This document shows, one piece after another, positions 8,357 through 17,463 of a DNA stretch of 64,000 nucleotides. The DNA is taken from assembly GCA_965232615.1 (NCBI GenBank), contig OZ246985.1, positions 682,001-746,000 of the forward strand, in the 5' to 3' direction. Within the stretch, counting starts at the first letter, position 1. Every line of letters begins with the position of its first letter. The notes under the pieces were generated by a model that was not told the DNA's origin, did no database searches, and worked only from the letters and a program-made list of their open reading frames with translations. The position numbers and the translations under genes are program-made. Source of the stretch: UBA2779 sp965232615 (GTDB lineage Bacteria > Spirochaetota > Spirochaetia > DSM-2461).

Positions 8357-10102
8357 ATGGTGAAAAAGAAGCTGGAACAGGGCATCTCCGACTTTAAGGA
8401 ATTCATCGACAAGAACTGCTACTTTGTTGATAAAACCCATCTTATAAAGCATCTTATCGAGCACCCAAGCGAAGTACAACTGATAACCCGCCCCCGACGC
8501 TTCGGCAAAACCCTGAACTTAAGCATGATCCGCTACTTTTTTGAGGCCCCGCCTCCCGGTGATAGCGGCACCCCCAATGCCTCGTTATTCGACGGACTAT
8601 CTATATCAAGCCATGCCGAATGCCTTGAATACATGGGAAGATACCCGGTGATACATTTAAGCTTCAAGGATGCCAAGGGGTCTTCCTTTGATGAGTGTAT
8701 GGGTATCATCAGGGATATGCTCTCTGCAGAATACCAGCGGCATGAATATTTACATAATTACGGCTGCTTGAACGAAGAAGAGCAAGGGTTGTTCACAGAA
8801 ATAATACATAAGAAAGGCACGGTCCAGAACTACGCCTCATCGATAAAGTACCTGTCGTCCTGGCTAAAACGGATCTACAACAAGCCGGTCTACATCTTGC
8901 TGGACGAATACGATACCCCCCTCCACGTCGCCTACACGGGAAAATTCTACGATGAGATGATCGCCTTTATCCGCAGCTTCATGGTCCAGACCTTCAAGGA
9001 TAATCCTAATCTTATGCAGGCGGTGGTCATCGGAATACTGAAGGTAGCCCAGGAGAGCATCTTCAGCGACTTTAATAATCCCAGGGTATCCACCGTGATC
9101 GACTCGGCCATGGCTGACTGCTTTGGTTTCACCGGGAATGAAGTCAAACAGATGACCAGCTATTTTGATCTGGAAGGAGAGATGGAGGACATCCAGGATT
9201 GGTATGACGGTTACATCTTCGGCGATACGGTCATCTATAATCCCTGGAGTATTGTCAACTACTTAAGCTCTCCCGAAAACGGATTACGACCCTACTGGGT
9301 AAACACCAGCGACAATCGGTTAGTTCGCGAAGTCCTTCAGATGGAGAATCAGGAATCTGTCGAAACCATATCTCGTCTACTGCGGGGTAAGGAGGTCAGA
9401 AAGGAGCTGCACCTTAACATTATCTATCCGGAGATCACCAGAAACCCCGAAGTAGCCTGGAGTTTTTTGCTGCACGGGGGGTATCTTAAAGCCACCGACA
9501 GACGACAAATTCGCACGAATATTACCTATAATCTTTCAATCCCCAACATGGAAGTGGAGTATATCTACAACAAGATTATCCAATCATGGTTGAACGACGA
9601 GTTAAAGATAAGGCCGGATTTTTTGGCCTTCATCCGGGGAGTAAGGGAAAGGGATTCCCGGCTACTCGAACTGAGTCTTGGGGAAATGCTCAAGAATCTG
9701 GCGAGCTTCCACGACATGTCCCCCGCAGGGAAGGGGGAGGAAAAATCCGGCGAGATGTTTTATCATGGCCTGGTACTGGGCCTGCTTGCCTATCTTGGCG
9801 GGGAGTACATGGTGGATAGCAACCGGGAATACGGCACGGGCCGGGCGGATATCCTGCTGCTAAAACGTGCGGGCCAAGGCATTCGGACAGAAGATGCCCT
9901 ACTATTCGAGTTCAAACATGAATCCGCCGACAAAAACACTCCCCTGGAGAAGCTGGCACAGGAAGCCCATGCCCAGGCGGTGGAAAAGTATTTGGAAGGG
10001 GTTAAAAGCAGGTGGAACCCGGTGAATTACCTCACCCTGGGCCTGGGTTTTCGGGGTAAGGAATTGGCCGTGGAAGTAAGCTCCGGCAGCCCCAAAGAGT
10101 AG
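8357..10102 (+). CDS. AAA-ATPase/PD-(D/E)XK nuclease family protein, array copy 4 (version A)
   Basis: This is the fourth unit, 581 residues. Its protein matches copy 2 across the whole length by eye. Copies 2 and 3 together (4652-8326) are repeated as copies 4 and 5 (8327-12001), which is a 3675-bp two-gene duplication. The P-loop RPRRFGKT, DEYD and the GRAD...FEFK nuclease motif are present. Confidence 0.85.
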   Translation: MVKKKLEQGISDFKEFIDKNCYFVDKTHLIKHLIEHPSEVQLITRPRRFGKTLNLSMIRYFFEAPPPGDSGTPNASLFDGLSISSHAECLEYMGRYPVIHLSFKDAKGSSFDECMGIIRDMLSAEYQRHEYLHNYGCLNEEEQGLFTEIIHKKGTVQNYASSIKYLSSWLKRIYNKPVYILLDEYDTPLHVAYTGKFYDEMIAFIRSFMVQTFKDNPNLMQAVVIGILKVAQESIFSDFNNPRVSTVIDSAMADCFGFTGNEVKQMTSYFDLEGEMEDIQDWYDGYIFGDTVIYNPWSIVNYLSSPENGLRPYWVNTSDNRLVREVLQMENQESVETISRLLRGKEVRKELHLNIIYPEITRNPEVAWSFLLHGGYLKATDRRQIRTNITYNLSIPNMEVEYIYNKIIQSWLNDELKIRPDFLAFIRGVRERDSRLLELSLGEMLKNLASFHDMSPAGKGEEKSGEMFYHGLVLGLLAYLGGEYMVDSNREYGTGRADILLLKRAGQGIRTEDALLFEFKHESADKNTPLEKLAQEAHAQAVEKYLEGVKSRWNPVNYLTLGLGFRGKELAVEVSSGSPKE

Positions 10103-10192
10103 AAGAAGCGAGGGACAAATGTTAGAAGCCAAGTCTACCGGATAACGCACCTTGCGTAGACAATGCCCCAGAACCATGCTAAACTAGAAAAC

Positions 10193-11941
10193 ATGGTGAA
10201 AAAGAAGCTGGAACAGGGCATTTCCGATTTTAAGAAATTCATCGACAAGAACTGCTACTTTGTTGATAAAACCCATCTTATAAAGCATCTTATCGAGCAC
10301 CCAAGCGAAGTACAACTGATAACCCGCCCCCGACGCTTCGGCAAAACCCTGAACTTAAGCATGATCCGCTACTTTTTTGAGGCCCCGCCTCCCGGTGATA
10401 GCGGCACCCCCAATGCCTCGTTATTCGACGGACTATCTATATCAAGCCATGCCGAATGCCTTGAATACATGGGAAGATACCCGGTGATACATTTGAGTTT
10501 CAAGGATGCCAAGGGGTCTTCCTTTGATGAGTGTATGGGTATCATCAGGAAAATGCTCTCCAATGAATTCCGCAGGCATCAATACTTGCAAAATTGTGAC
10601 TGTCTTGACGAGGAAGCGCAGGTTTTTTACACAAAGGTATTGCATAAGAACGGCACGGATCAGGAATGTGCCCAATCCATCGAATACCTGTCGTCCTGGC
10701 TGAAACGGGCCTACAACAAGCCGGTCTACATCTTGCTGGACGAGTACGATACCCCCCTCCACGTCGCCTACACGGGAAAATTCTACGATGAGATGATCGC
10801 CTTTATCCGCAGCTTCATGGTCCAGACCTTCAAGGATAATCCTAATCTTATGCAGGCGGTGGTCATCGGAATACTGAAGGTAGCCCAGGAGAGCATCTTC
10901 AGCGACTTTAATAATCCGGCGGTGTCCACCCTGTTGAATGATTCCATGAAGGATTGTTTTGGGTTCACCGAGGCGGAGGTGGAGTCCATGGCCAAGTATT
11001 TTGGGCAGGAATCGGCAATGGACGATATTCGGCGATGGTACAACGGTTACATCTTCGGTGGCGATACGGTTATATACAATCCCTGGAGTCTCGTGAGCTA
11101 TTTAAGGAATATCAGGGACGGTCTTCAGCCTTACTGGGTAAACACCAGCGACAATCGGTTAGTTCGCGAAGTCCTTCAGATGGAGAATCAGGAATCTGTC
11201 GAAACCATATCTCGTCTACTGCGGGGTAAGGAGGTCAGAAAGGAGCTGCACCTTAACATTATCTATCCGGAGATCACCAGAAATCCCGAAGTAGCCTGGA
11301 GTTTTTTGCTGCACGGGGGGTATCTTAAAGCCACCGACAGACGACAAATTCGCACGAATATTACCTATAATCTTTCAATCCCCAACATGGAAGTGGAGTA
11401 TATCTACAACAAGATTATCCAATCATGGTTGAACGACGAGTTAAGGATAAGGTCGGATTTTTTGGCCTTTATCCGGGGAGTAAGGGAAAGGGATTCCCGG
11501 CTACTCGAACTGAGTCTTGGGGAAATGCTCAAGAATCTGGCGAGCTTCCACGACATGTCCCCCGCAGGGAAGGGGGAGGAAAAATCCGGCGAGATGTTTT
11601 ATCATGGCCTGGTACTGGGCCTGCTTGCCTATCTTGGCGGGGAGTACATGGTGGATAGCAACCGGGAATACGGCACGGGCCGGGCGGATATCCTGCTGCT
11701 AAAACGTGCGGGCCAAGGGATTCGGACAGAAGATGCCCTACTATTTGAGTTCAAACATGAATCCGCCGACAAAAACACTCCCCTGGAGAAGCTGGCACAG
11801 GAAGCCCATGCCCAGGCGGTGGAAAAGTATTTGGAAGGGGTTAAAAGCAGGTGGAACCCGGTGAATTACCTCACCCTGGGCCTGGGTTTTCGGGGTAAGG
11901 AATTGGCCGTGGAAGTAAGCTCCGGCAGCCCCAAAGAGTAG
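10193..11941 (+). CDS. AAA-ATPase/PD-(D/E)XK nuclease family protein, array copy 5 (version B)
   Basis: This is the fifth unit, 582 residues, with the same protein as copy 3. At the nucleotide level I noticed one synonymous difference: CTATTTGAG at about 11742 against CTATTCGAG in copy 3. The repeat is therefore not perfectly identical and is less likely to be a pure assembly collapse or expansion. All motifs are intact. Confidence 0.85.
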   Translation: MVKKKLEQGISDFKKFIDKNCYFVDKTHLIKHLIEHPSEVQLITRPRRFGKTLNLSMIRYFFEAPPPGDSGTPNASLFDGLSISSHAECLEYMGRYPVIHLSFKDAKGSSFDECMGIIRKMLSNEFRRHQYLQNCDCLDEEAQVFYTKVLHKNGTDQECAQSIEYLSSWLKRAYNKPVYILLDEYDTPLHVAYTGKFYDEMIAFIRSFMVQTFKDNPNLMQAVVIGILKVAQESIFSDFNNPAVSTLLNDSMKDCFGFTEAEVESMAKYFGQESAMDDIRRWYNGYIFGGDTVIYNPWSLVSYLRNIRDGLQPYWVNTSDNRLVREVLQMENQESVETISRLLRGKEVRKELHLNIIYPEITRNPEVAWSFLLHGGYLKATDRRQIRTNITYNLSIPNMEVEYIYNKIIQSWLNDELRIRSDFLAFIRGVRERDSRLLELSLGEMLKNLASFHDMSPAGKGEEKSGEMFYHGLVLGLLAYLGGEYMVDSNREYGTGRADILLLKRAGQGIRTEDALLFEFKHESADKNTPLEKLAQEAHAQAVEKYLEGVKSRWNPVNYLTLGLGFRGKELAVEVSSGSPKE

Positions 11942-12031
11942 AAGAAGCGAGGGACAAATGTTAGAAGCCAAGTCTACCGGATAACGCACCTTGCGTAGAC
12001 AATGCCCCAGAACCATGCTAAACTAGAAAAC

Positions 12032-13780
12032 ATGGTGAAAAAGAAGCTGGAACAGGGCATTTCCGATTTTAAGAAATTCATCGACAAGAACTGCTACTTT
12101 GTTGATAAAACCCATCTTATAAAGCATCTTATCGAGCACCCAAGCGAAGTACAACTGATAACCCGCCCCCGACGCTTCGGCAAAACCCTGAACTTAAGCA
12201 TGATCCGCTACTTTTTTGAGGCCCCGCCTCCCGGTGATAGCGGCACCCCCAATGCCTCGTTATTCGACGGACTATCTATATCAAGCCATGCCGAATGCCT
12301 TGAATACATGGGAAGATACCCGGTGATACATTTAAGCTTCAAGGATGCCAAGGGGTCTTCCTTTGATGAGTGTATGGGTATCATCAGGGATATGCTCTCT
12401 GCAGAATACCAGCGGCATGAATATTTACATAATTACGGCTGCTTGAACGAAGAAGAGCAAGGGTTGTTCACAGAAATAATACATAAGAAAGGCACGGTCC
12501 AGAACTACGCCTCATCGATAAAGTACCTGTCGTCCTGGCTAAAACGGATCTACAACAAGCCGGTCTACATCTTGCTGGACGAATACGATACCCCCCTCCA
12601 CGTCGCCTACACGGGAAAATTCTACGATGAGATGATCGCCTTTATCCGCAGCTTCATGGTCCAGACCTTCAAGGATAATCCTAATCTTATGCAGGCGGTG
12701 GTCATCGGAATACTGAAGGTAGCCCAGGAGAGCATCTTCAGCGACTTTAATAATCCGGCGGTGTCCACCCTGTTGAATGATTCCATGAAGGATTGTTTTG
12801 GGTTCACCGAGGCGGAGGTGGAGTCCATGGCCAAGTATTTTGGGCAGGAATCGGCAATGGACGATATTCGGCGATGGTACAACGGTTACATCTTCGGTGG
12901 CGATACGGTTATATATAATCCCTGGAGTCTCGTGAGCTATTTAAGGAATATCAGGGACGGTCTTCAGCCTTACTGGGTAAACACCAGCGACAATCGGTTA
13001 GTTCGCGAAGTCCTTCAGATGGAGAATCAGGAATCTGTCGAAACCATATCTTGTCTACTGCGGGGTAAGGAGGTCAGAAAGGAGCTGCACTTTAACATTA
13101 TCTATCCGGAGATCACCAGAAATCCCGAAGTAGCCTGGAGTTTTTTGCTGCACGGGGGGTATCTTAAAGCCACCGACAGACGACAAATTCGCACGAATAT
13201 TACCTATAATCTTTCAATCCCCAACATGGAAGTGGAGTATATCTACAACAAGATTATCCAATCATGGTTGAACGACGAGTTAAAGATAAGGCCGGATTTT
13301 TTGGCCTTCATCCGGGGAGTCAGGGAAAGGGATTCCCGGCTACTCGAACTGAGTCTTGGGGAAATGCTCAAGAATCTGGCGAGCTTCCACGACATGTCCT
13401 CCGCAGGGAAGGGGGAGGAAAAATCCGGCGAGATGTTTTATCATGGCCTGGTACTGGGCCTGCTTGCCTATCTTGGCGGGGAGTACATGGTGGATAGCAA
13501 CCGGGAATACGGCACGGGCCGGGCGGATATCCTGCTGCTAAAACGTGCGGGCCAAGGCATTCGGACAGAAGATGCCCTACTATTCGAGTTCAAACATGAA
13601 TCCGCCGACAAAAACACTCCCCTGGAGAAGCTGGCACAGGAAGCCCATGCCCAGGCGGTGGAAAAGTATTTGGAAGGGGTTAAAAGCAGGTGGAACCCGG
13701 TGAATTACCTCACCCTGGGCCTGGGTTTCCGGGGTAAGGAATTGGCCGTGGAAGTAAGCTCCGGCAGCCCCAAAGAGTAG
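12032..13780 (+). CDS. AAA-ATPase/PD-(D/E)XK nuclease family protein, array copy 6 (A/B mosaic)
   Basis: This is the last unit, 582 residues. Block I is version A (DMLSAEYQRHEYLHNYGC) while block II is version B (LLNDSMKDCFGFTEAEVES). The later LKIRPDFLAF stretch is version A again. It also has private changes (ISCLLRGKE, ELHFNII, DMSSAGKG). The pattern fits recombination or gene conversion between units. Homology to the array unit ends at 13799, just after GGGACAAATG. Catalytic motifs are intact. Confidence 0.85.
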   Translation: MVKKKLEQGISDFKKFIDKNCYFVDKTHLIKHLIEHPSEVQLITRPRRFGKTLNLSMIRYFFEAPPPGDSGTPNASLFDGLSISSHAECLEYMGRYPVIHLSFKDAKGSSFDECMGIIRDMLSAEYQRHEYLHNYGCLNEEEQGLFTEIIHKKGTVQNYASSIKYLSSWLKRIYNKPVYILLDEYDTPLHVAYTGKFYDEMIAFIRSFMVQTFKDNPNLMQAVVIGILKVAQESIFSDFNNPAVSTLLNDSMKDCFGFTEAEVESMAKYFGQESAMDDIRRWYNGYIFGGDTVIYNPWSLVSYLRNIRDGLQPYWVNTSDNRLVREVLQMENQESVETISCLLRGKEVRKELHFNIIYPEITRNPEVAWSFLLHGGYLKATDRRQIRTNITYNLSIPNMEVEYIYNKIIQSWLNDELKIRPDFLAFIRGVRERDSRLLELSLGEMLKNLASFHDMSSAGKGEEKSGEMFYHGLVLGLLAYLGGEYMVDSNREYGTGRADILLLKRAGQGIRTEDALLFEFKHESADKNTPLEKLAQEAHAQAVEKYLEGVKSRWNPVNYLTLGLGFRGKELAVEVSSGSPKE

Positions 13781-13823
13781 AAGAAGCGAGGGACAAATGC
13801 TAAGTTTTTCACGGAAATGCGAA

Positions 13824-13863
13824 GGTGTATACCGGACAGTCGTTAGACTTTCCGGTACACACC
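13824..13863. repeat. 13-bp imperfect hairpin after the nuclease array
   Basis: GGTGTATACCGGA pairs with TCCGGTACACACC (one mismatch) across a 14-base loop. The arms resemble the hairpin units of the mobile repeat family, but the flanks differ. The surrounding 13800-13978 contains no gene I can recognise. Confidence 0.6.
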
Positions 13864-13978
13864 TGTGGGGGCTTGGTAAACTGTGTCGCTTGCAACGGCT
13901 TCCGGTTGGCTTGACCTGCTTTTTATGAAAGCCCCTCCTAGGACGGTTACACAAGCCGTGCAGGTAAGGGGGGTATCT

Positions 13979-14678
13979 TCAGGGCGCGTGTTCCACCATG
14001 GCGGGGGTATTGTTTTCCTGGAGCATTGAGACGGCATAGAGTGGAAGGTAGCAGTCGTGATTGTAATATCCGTGAAAAAACCGATCCTGCTGCTCACCGT
14101 GGATGGGAATGTCGGTGGCATCAAAATCCAGAACCAGGATTTCCGGCGGCTCCTCGAAACTGTCAAGAAACAGTTGAGGTGCCCTTGACAGAGCAGATCT
14201 TCAATCCCCCTGGCATCCCAGGGAATTTTGCTGTACCGGTCTTTGAGTTTTTCATCCAGCTCATGATCGAGTTCCAATCTGTTCAGGGTGCTCTTCCCTG
14301 CAACGGGAGTTTTATTATCCCGCCCGCATATATATATTGAAGCAGGGGATCATCGCGCAATCGTTCATGATCGTTGAGATCTTCATAGCCCTGACAGATT
14401 CTGAAGATTCTCTGCTTGAGAAGAGCACCCAGGCTATGTGTAATTTTTTCCTGATCTCTATTATCGGTGAAGAAAACTGATAGCTTCTCAATAATCCTGT
14501 GCTTCTATTCAACCTGCTGGAGAAGAAGAAATCCGGCATCGGAACTGTTGACCTTACCGTCATTCTTGACAATGATTTTGCGGGATTTTCCGATTTCAAG
14601 CCCTTGCAATTCGAGTTGATTGACTTTACACTCTGTATTATCAAAGCGGGTTTCTTTTTGTTTTTTATTTCGTTTCAT
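13979..14678 (-). pseudogene. IS1380-family transposase (group b), copy 1, broken
   Basis: Reading leftward from ATG 14678, the frame starts MKRNKKQKET and contains the N-terminal conserved part, with frameshifts in the 14315-14500 stretch. The catalytic start LDFDATDIPIHG and the block RFFHGYYNHDCYLPLY follow. The protein ends at PAMVEHAP, so the last half of the catalytic domain is gone. An 11-bp insertion at 14178-14188 (see the solo repeat core) breaks the frame, and removing it restores LLCQLFLDSFEEPPE. The copy also keeps the uninterrupted site around 14243-14246 that is occupied by a 256-bp repeat element in copy 2. Confidence 0.8.
14174..14188 (-). repeat. Solo repeat core inside IS1380 pseudogene
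   Basis: TTGA-GGTGCCC-TTGA: seven bases matching the extreme end of the mobile repeat family lie between two direct TTGA copies. Deleting GGTGCCC and one TTGA rejoins the IS1380 reading frame exactly. It is either a micro-insertion or the footprint of a larger element that left. Confidence 0.7.
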
Positions 14679-14718
14679 GTAAATATTTTAACATGAGAAA
14701 CCTGCTTTGTGTCAAATT

Positions 14719-15570
14719 ATGGAAATTAAACACGATTTATATCTTGGGGACTGCGAAGAAGTAATGCGAAAAATCCCTGAGAATTCAGTTGATTTGATTT
14801 TTACCTCTCCACCATATGCCGACCAACGAAAAAATACATACGGAGGAATCTGTCCTGACGATTATGTTGATTGGTTTTTACCAAAGGCAGAACAAATGTT
14901 AAGAGTTCTCAAACCAACAGGAACTTTCATCCTTAATATTAAAGAAAAAGTAGTGAAAGGCGAGAGAAGCACCTATATTATGGAGCTAATTCTTGCCATG
15001 AGAAAACAGGGATGGCTGTGGACGGAAGAGTTTATATGGCACAAAAAAAACTGTTATCCTGGAAAATGGCCCAATAGATTTAGAGATTCATGGGAAAGGC
15101 TCTTACAGTTTAATAAAAATAAGAAGTTTAATATGTATCAAGAAGAGGTGATGGTGCCAATGGGGGATTGGGCCAAAGCAAGGTTAAAAAATCTTAGCGA
15201 AACAGATAAAACAAGAGATGAATCCAAAGTTGGTAGTGGCTTTGGAAAGAATATATCCAACTGGCTTGCCAGAGATAAAGTATATCCAACAAATGTTCTG
15301 CATTTAGCTACCGAATGTAATAACAAAAATCACAGTGCGGCATTCCCTGAAGGTCTGCCGGAGTGGTTTATGAAATTATTTACTAAAACTGGAGATACGG
15401 TGTTAGACCCTTTTATGGGATCCGGCACTACAAATATTGTTGCCAATAGAATGAGAAGAAATTCGATTGGAATAGAAATACTCCAAGAGTATTACGAAAT
15501 GGTTAAATCTCAGATTTCACCTGTTGAATTATACTTATTTGAACCAAAGGCTGAATATGGAACTGATTGA
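14719..15570 (+). CDS. Site-specific DNA methyltransferase, probably N4-cytosine (type II)
   Basis: This is a 283-residue amino-methyltransferase. The catalytic motif IV reads TSPPY near residue 30, a form typical of N4-cytosine enzymes. The AdoMet-binding motif I, DPFMGSGTTN, lies near residue 235, so the motif order is IV then I (beta-like class). It should methylate the sites cut by the endonuclease encoded next, whose start overlaps its end. ATG 14719 lies immediately at the outer end of the IS1380 remnant (shared edge TGTCAAATTAT). A TTG at 14707 in frame is possible but falls inside that edge. Base composition is clearly more A/T-rich than the housekeeping genes, as is common for transferred restriction-modification genes. 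Confidence 0.85.
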   Translation: MEIKHDLYLGDCEEVMRKIPENSVDLIFTSPPYADQRKNTYGGICPDDYVDWFLPKAEQMLRVLKPTGTFILNIKEKVVKGERSTYIMELILAMRKQGWLWTEEFIWHKKNCYPGKWPNRFRDSWERLLQFNKNKKFNMYQEEVMVPMGDWAKARLKNLSETDKTRDESKVGSGFGKNISNWLARDKVYPTNVLHLATECNNKNHSAAFPEGLPEWFMKLFTKTGDTVLDPFMGSGTTNIVANRMRRNSIGIEILQEYYEMVKSQISPVELYLFEPKAEYGTD

Positions 15571-16315
15571 TTTAAATGATGTAGTTAAATATGTCGAACA
15601 GAACATAGGAACTTTTCACAAAAAGAGGATATCCAGTCTCGACTCATTAAGCCTTAATAAAGTTCTAAAACGGAAGAATCCATATTTGTTTAAAGCAAAG
15701 CATGTTTTGACAGCGGAGGAAATAGTTAAAGGCCTTGTCGATGCTCATATTTCATCCAATGAAGAAACAATATTTGGTGACTGGCTGGAAGGGCTTGCAA
15801 TATTTATCAATAGTAAGGTTTATGGAGGATGGAAATCGGGAATCCAGGGCGTAGATTTGGAATTTGATAGTGATAGTATTCGATACATCGTCAACATCAA
15901 ATCTGGCCCTAATTGGGGAAACAGCAGCCAGATATCTAAAATGAAATCTGATTTTAAGACAGCACAGAGAACATTGAGAACGAGTAATTCAAAATTGAAC
16001 ATTGTATGCGTAAATGGCTGTTGTTATGGGTATGACACAAAACCGGACAAAGGAGATTATTACAAATATTGTGGACAAAAGTTCTGGGATTTTATATCAG
16101 GAAATTCAAAACTTTATACAGATATAATTGAATCAATAGGTCATAAGGCAAAAGAAAGAAATAACGAATTTGTTGAAGCCTATTCAAGTAGAATCAATAA
16201 ATTTACTTTGGAATTTGGAAAGTTGTTCTGTGTGAAGAGTGGAGCAATTGACTGGAAAAAACTTGTTAAGTTCAATTCGTCAGTCTCTTCACCAAAAAAT
16301 AGAAAGAAAACATAA
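15557..16315 (+). CDS. Type II restriction endonuclease (PmeII-like)
   Basis: This 252-residue partner of the methyltransferase overlaps it by 14 bp with an AAAGG ribosome site before ATG 15557. The block TIFGDWLEGLAIFI supplies an early acidic residue. GVDLEFD followed by YIVNIKSGPNWGNSSQ gives an Asp...X-Lys arrangement that fits a PD-(D/E)XK nuclease core. The NIKSGPNWGNSSQ string is what I recall from PmeII-family enzymes, so the family name is tentative and the recognition site cannot be read from the sequence. Together with the methylase it should restrict unmethylated incoming DNA. Confidence 0.7.
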   Translation: MELIDLNDVVKYVEQNIGTFHKKRISSLDSLSLNKVLKRKNPYLFKAKHVLTAEEIVKGLVDAHISSNEETIFGDWLEGLAIFINSKVYGGWKSGIQGVDLEFDSDSIRYIVNIKSGPNWGNSSQISKMKSDFKTAQRTLRTSNSKLNIVCVNGCCYGYDTKPDKGDYYKYCGQKFWDFISGNSKLYTDIIESIGHKAKERNNEFVEAYSSRINKFTLEFGKLFCVKSGAIDWKKLVKFNSSVSSPKNRKKT

Positions 16316-16345
16316 CAATCGCTTGAAGATCGGACAGCAATAAGC

Positions 16346-16361
16346 CGCCCCTTCTGGGGCG
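16346..16361 (+). terminator. Weak candidate terminator after the R-M genes
   Basis: CGCCCC-TTCT-GGGGCG forms a 6-bp GC-only stem 30 bases after the endonuclease stop. The following bases (ACTATTTCT) are only weakly T-rich. Confidence 0.35.
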
Positions 16362-16408
16362 ACTATTTCTGGCGGCATATGCGTGTCGTTTTGCTCTAAA
16401 AAGGAGAA

Positions 16409-16622
16409 ATGAACATTACAATTTATCCATAATGATTTAGGGAACCGAAAAAGAGGAGAGATTGTCGAAATCACCCTGACAAGTGGTGCCAATGTTCGAT
16501 TAATGGATAGCTTTAACTTCTCGAATTATAAAAATGGTAGGAAACATCGGTATACGGGTGGTTTGGCAAAACAATCTCCGATTAGGTTACAAATCCCTAG
16601 CCTCTATTTCTCACCAACATAA
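16409..16622 (+). pseudogene. DUF1883 domain protein, frameshifted and truncated
   Basis: A good ribosome site (AAGGAGA) precedes ATG 16409, which reads MNITIYP and then stops. One base out of frame from about 16428 the sequence continues HNDLGNRKRGEIVEITL, GANVRLMD, NFSNYKNGRKHRYTGG and RLQIP. This is the conserved core of DUF1883 proteins. A single extra base near 16427 therefore breaks the gene, and the C-terminal third (after RLQIP) is also missing. DUF1883 domains are known alone and fused to TIR domains. Its place beside a restriction-modification pair suggests a defence-island passenger, which is inference only. No gene is evident from 16623 to 16800. Confidence 0.55.
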
Positions 16623-17088
16623 AACTACATAAAAAATCCTGGAGAATTTCTGTTCTCTTCGGTAATATATCAAACAAAACGTTTCCAGTTGATTGATCCC
16701 TGCTATTTCCGTCCGAATTAAGTCGATCTTTTCTGATTTCTTTTCATTTATTCACCCCTCGGCGCACAGCTCTCCCAGGGAATTCAGATGAGAATTATCA
16801 ACTGTTTTTATTACCGCTCAGATAGCACAGGATGTTCGTATCCAGATGTCCCACCAGGGAAAACTCTCCGGCAGACTGATCCAGACTCGGCGAACCGTAA
16901 TCTTTACAGCGGCCGAAACTTTAAGCATCCTTAATCGGATTGTAGAGGACATGTTTCGGGTTTCATCGCCGCTGACCTGCTGAATTGTTCTTCGAAGATG
17001 GACAAAGAAAATATAGGCGATTGTCGAAAAGTACAATCGGAGCTGATTCGAACTCATCCACCACGAAGAGGTGCGGTCGGCAAACAGA

Positions 17089-17105
17089 TAAAGGGCACCT
17101 CTAAA
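17089..17105 (+). repeat. Solo repeat core inside IS1380 pseudogene copy 2
   Basis: TAAA-GGGCACCTC-TAAA: nine bases identical to the end of the mobile repeat family between two TAAA copies. Removing 13 bp (core plus one TAAA) restores the transposase frame (on the minus strand EQQLYLFADRTSS). Confidence 0.75.
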
Positions 17106-17207
17106 GCTGCTGCTCTTTGATGCGATTCTCCATGTCGCCGCGAGCACAGTAGACCTCTTCATACAGCGATCTGGCTTCCCAGGGAATTTTGCTGTACCGG
17201 TCTTTGA

Positions 17208-17463
17208 GGGCACCTCTAAAAAACCTTATTTCGTTTCTGGCTTGATCTTTTTCCTCGCTGCTACGTTGTCAAAATGCTCACGTAAGCAGGTGCGTACCGC
17301 AGGAGCAAAGCTCCGAGGAACGCACCGCCAACCAGCCCAGCTACGCTCCGCTTTTGCCGCCTTGCATCAAGAAAAAATTTAATCAGGTGTGTACCACAGG
17401 GCGTAGCCCGAGGAACACACCGCCATTGCGCCAAATTCCAAAAACGGTTATTTAAAGGTTGCC
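17208..17463. repeat. Mobile repeat family copy B with TTGA target duplication
   Basis: A complete 256-bp element starting GGGCACCTCTAAAAAACC and ending GGTTATTTAAAGGTTGCC, flanked by TTGA on both sides (17204-17207 and 17464-17467). It carries two hairpin units, one with a GGAGC/GCTCC inner stem and one with GGGC/GCCC. It sits inside an IS1380 gene whose paralogue at 14243-14246 is uninterrupted, so both the boundaries and the 4-bp duplication are proven by comparison. No open reading frame within it looks like a protein gene. Confidence 0.9.

Noticed and set aside
13860..13978. Possible group II intron or riboswitch fragment after the nuclease array
   Set aside because: Short inverted segments are present, but no domain V, conserved core or known riboswitch pattern could be matched.
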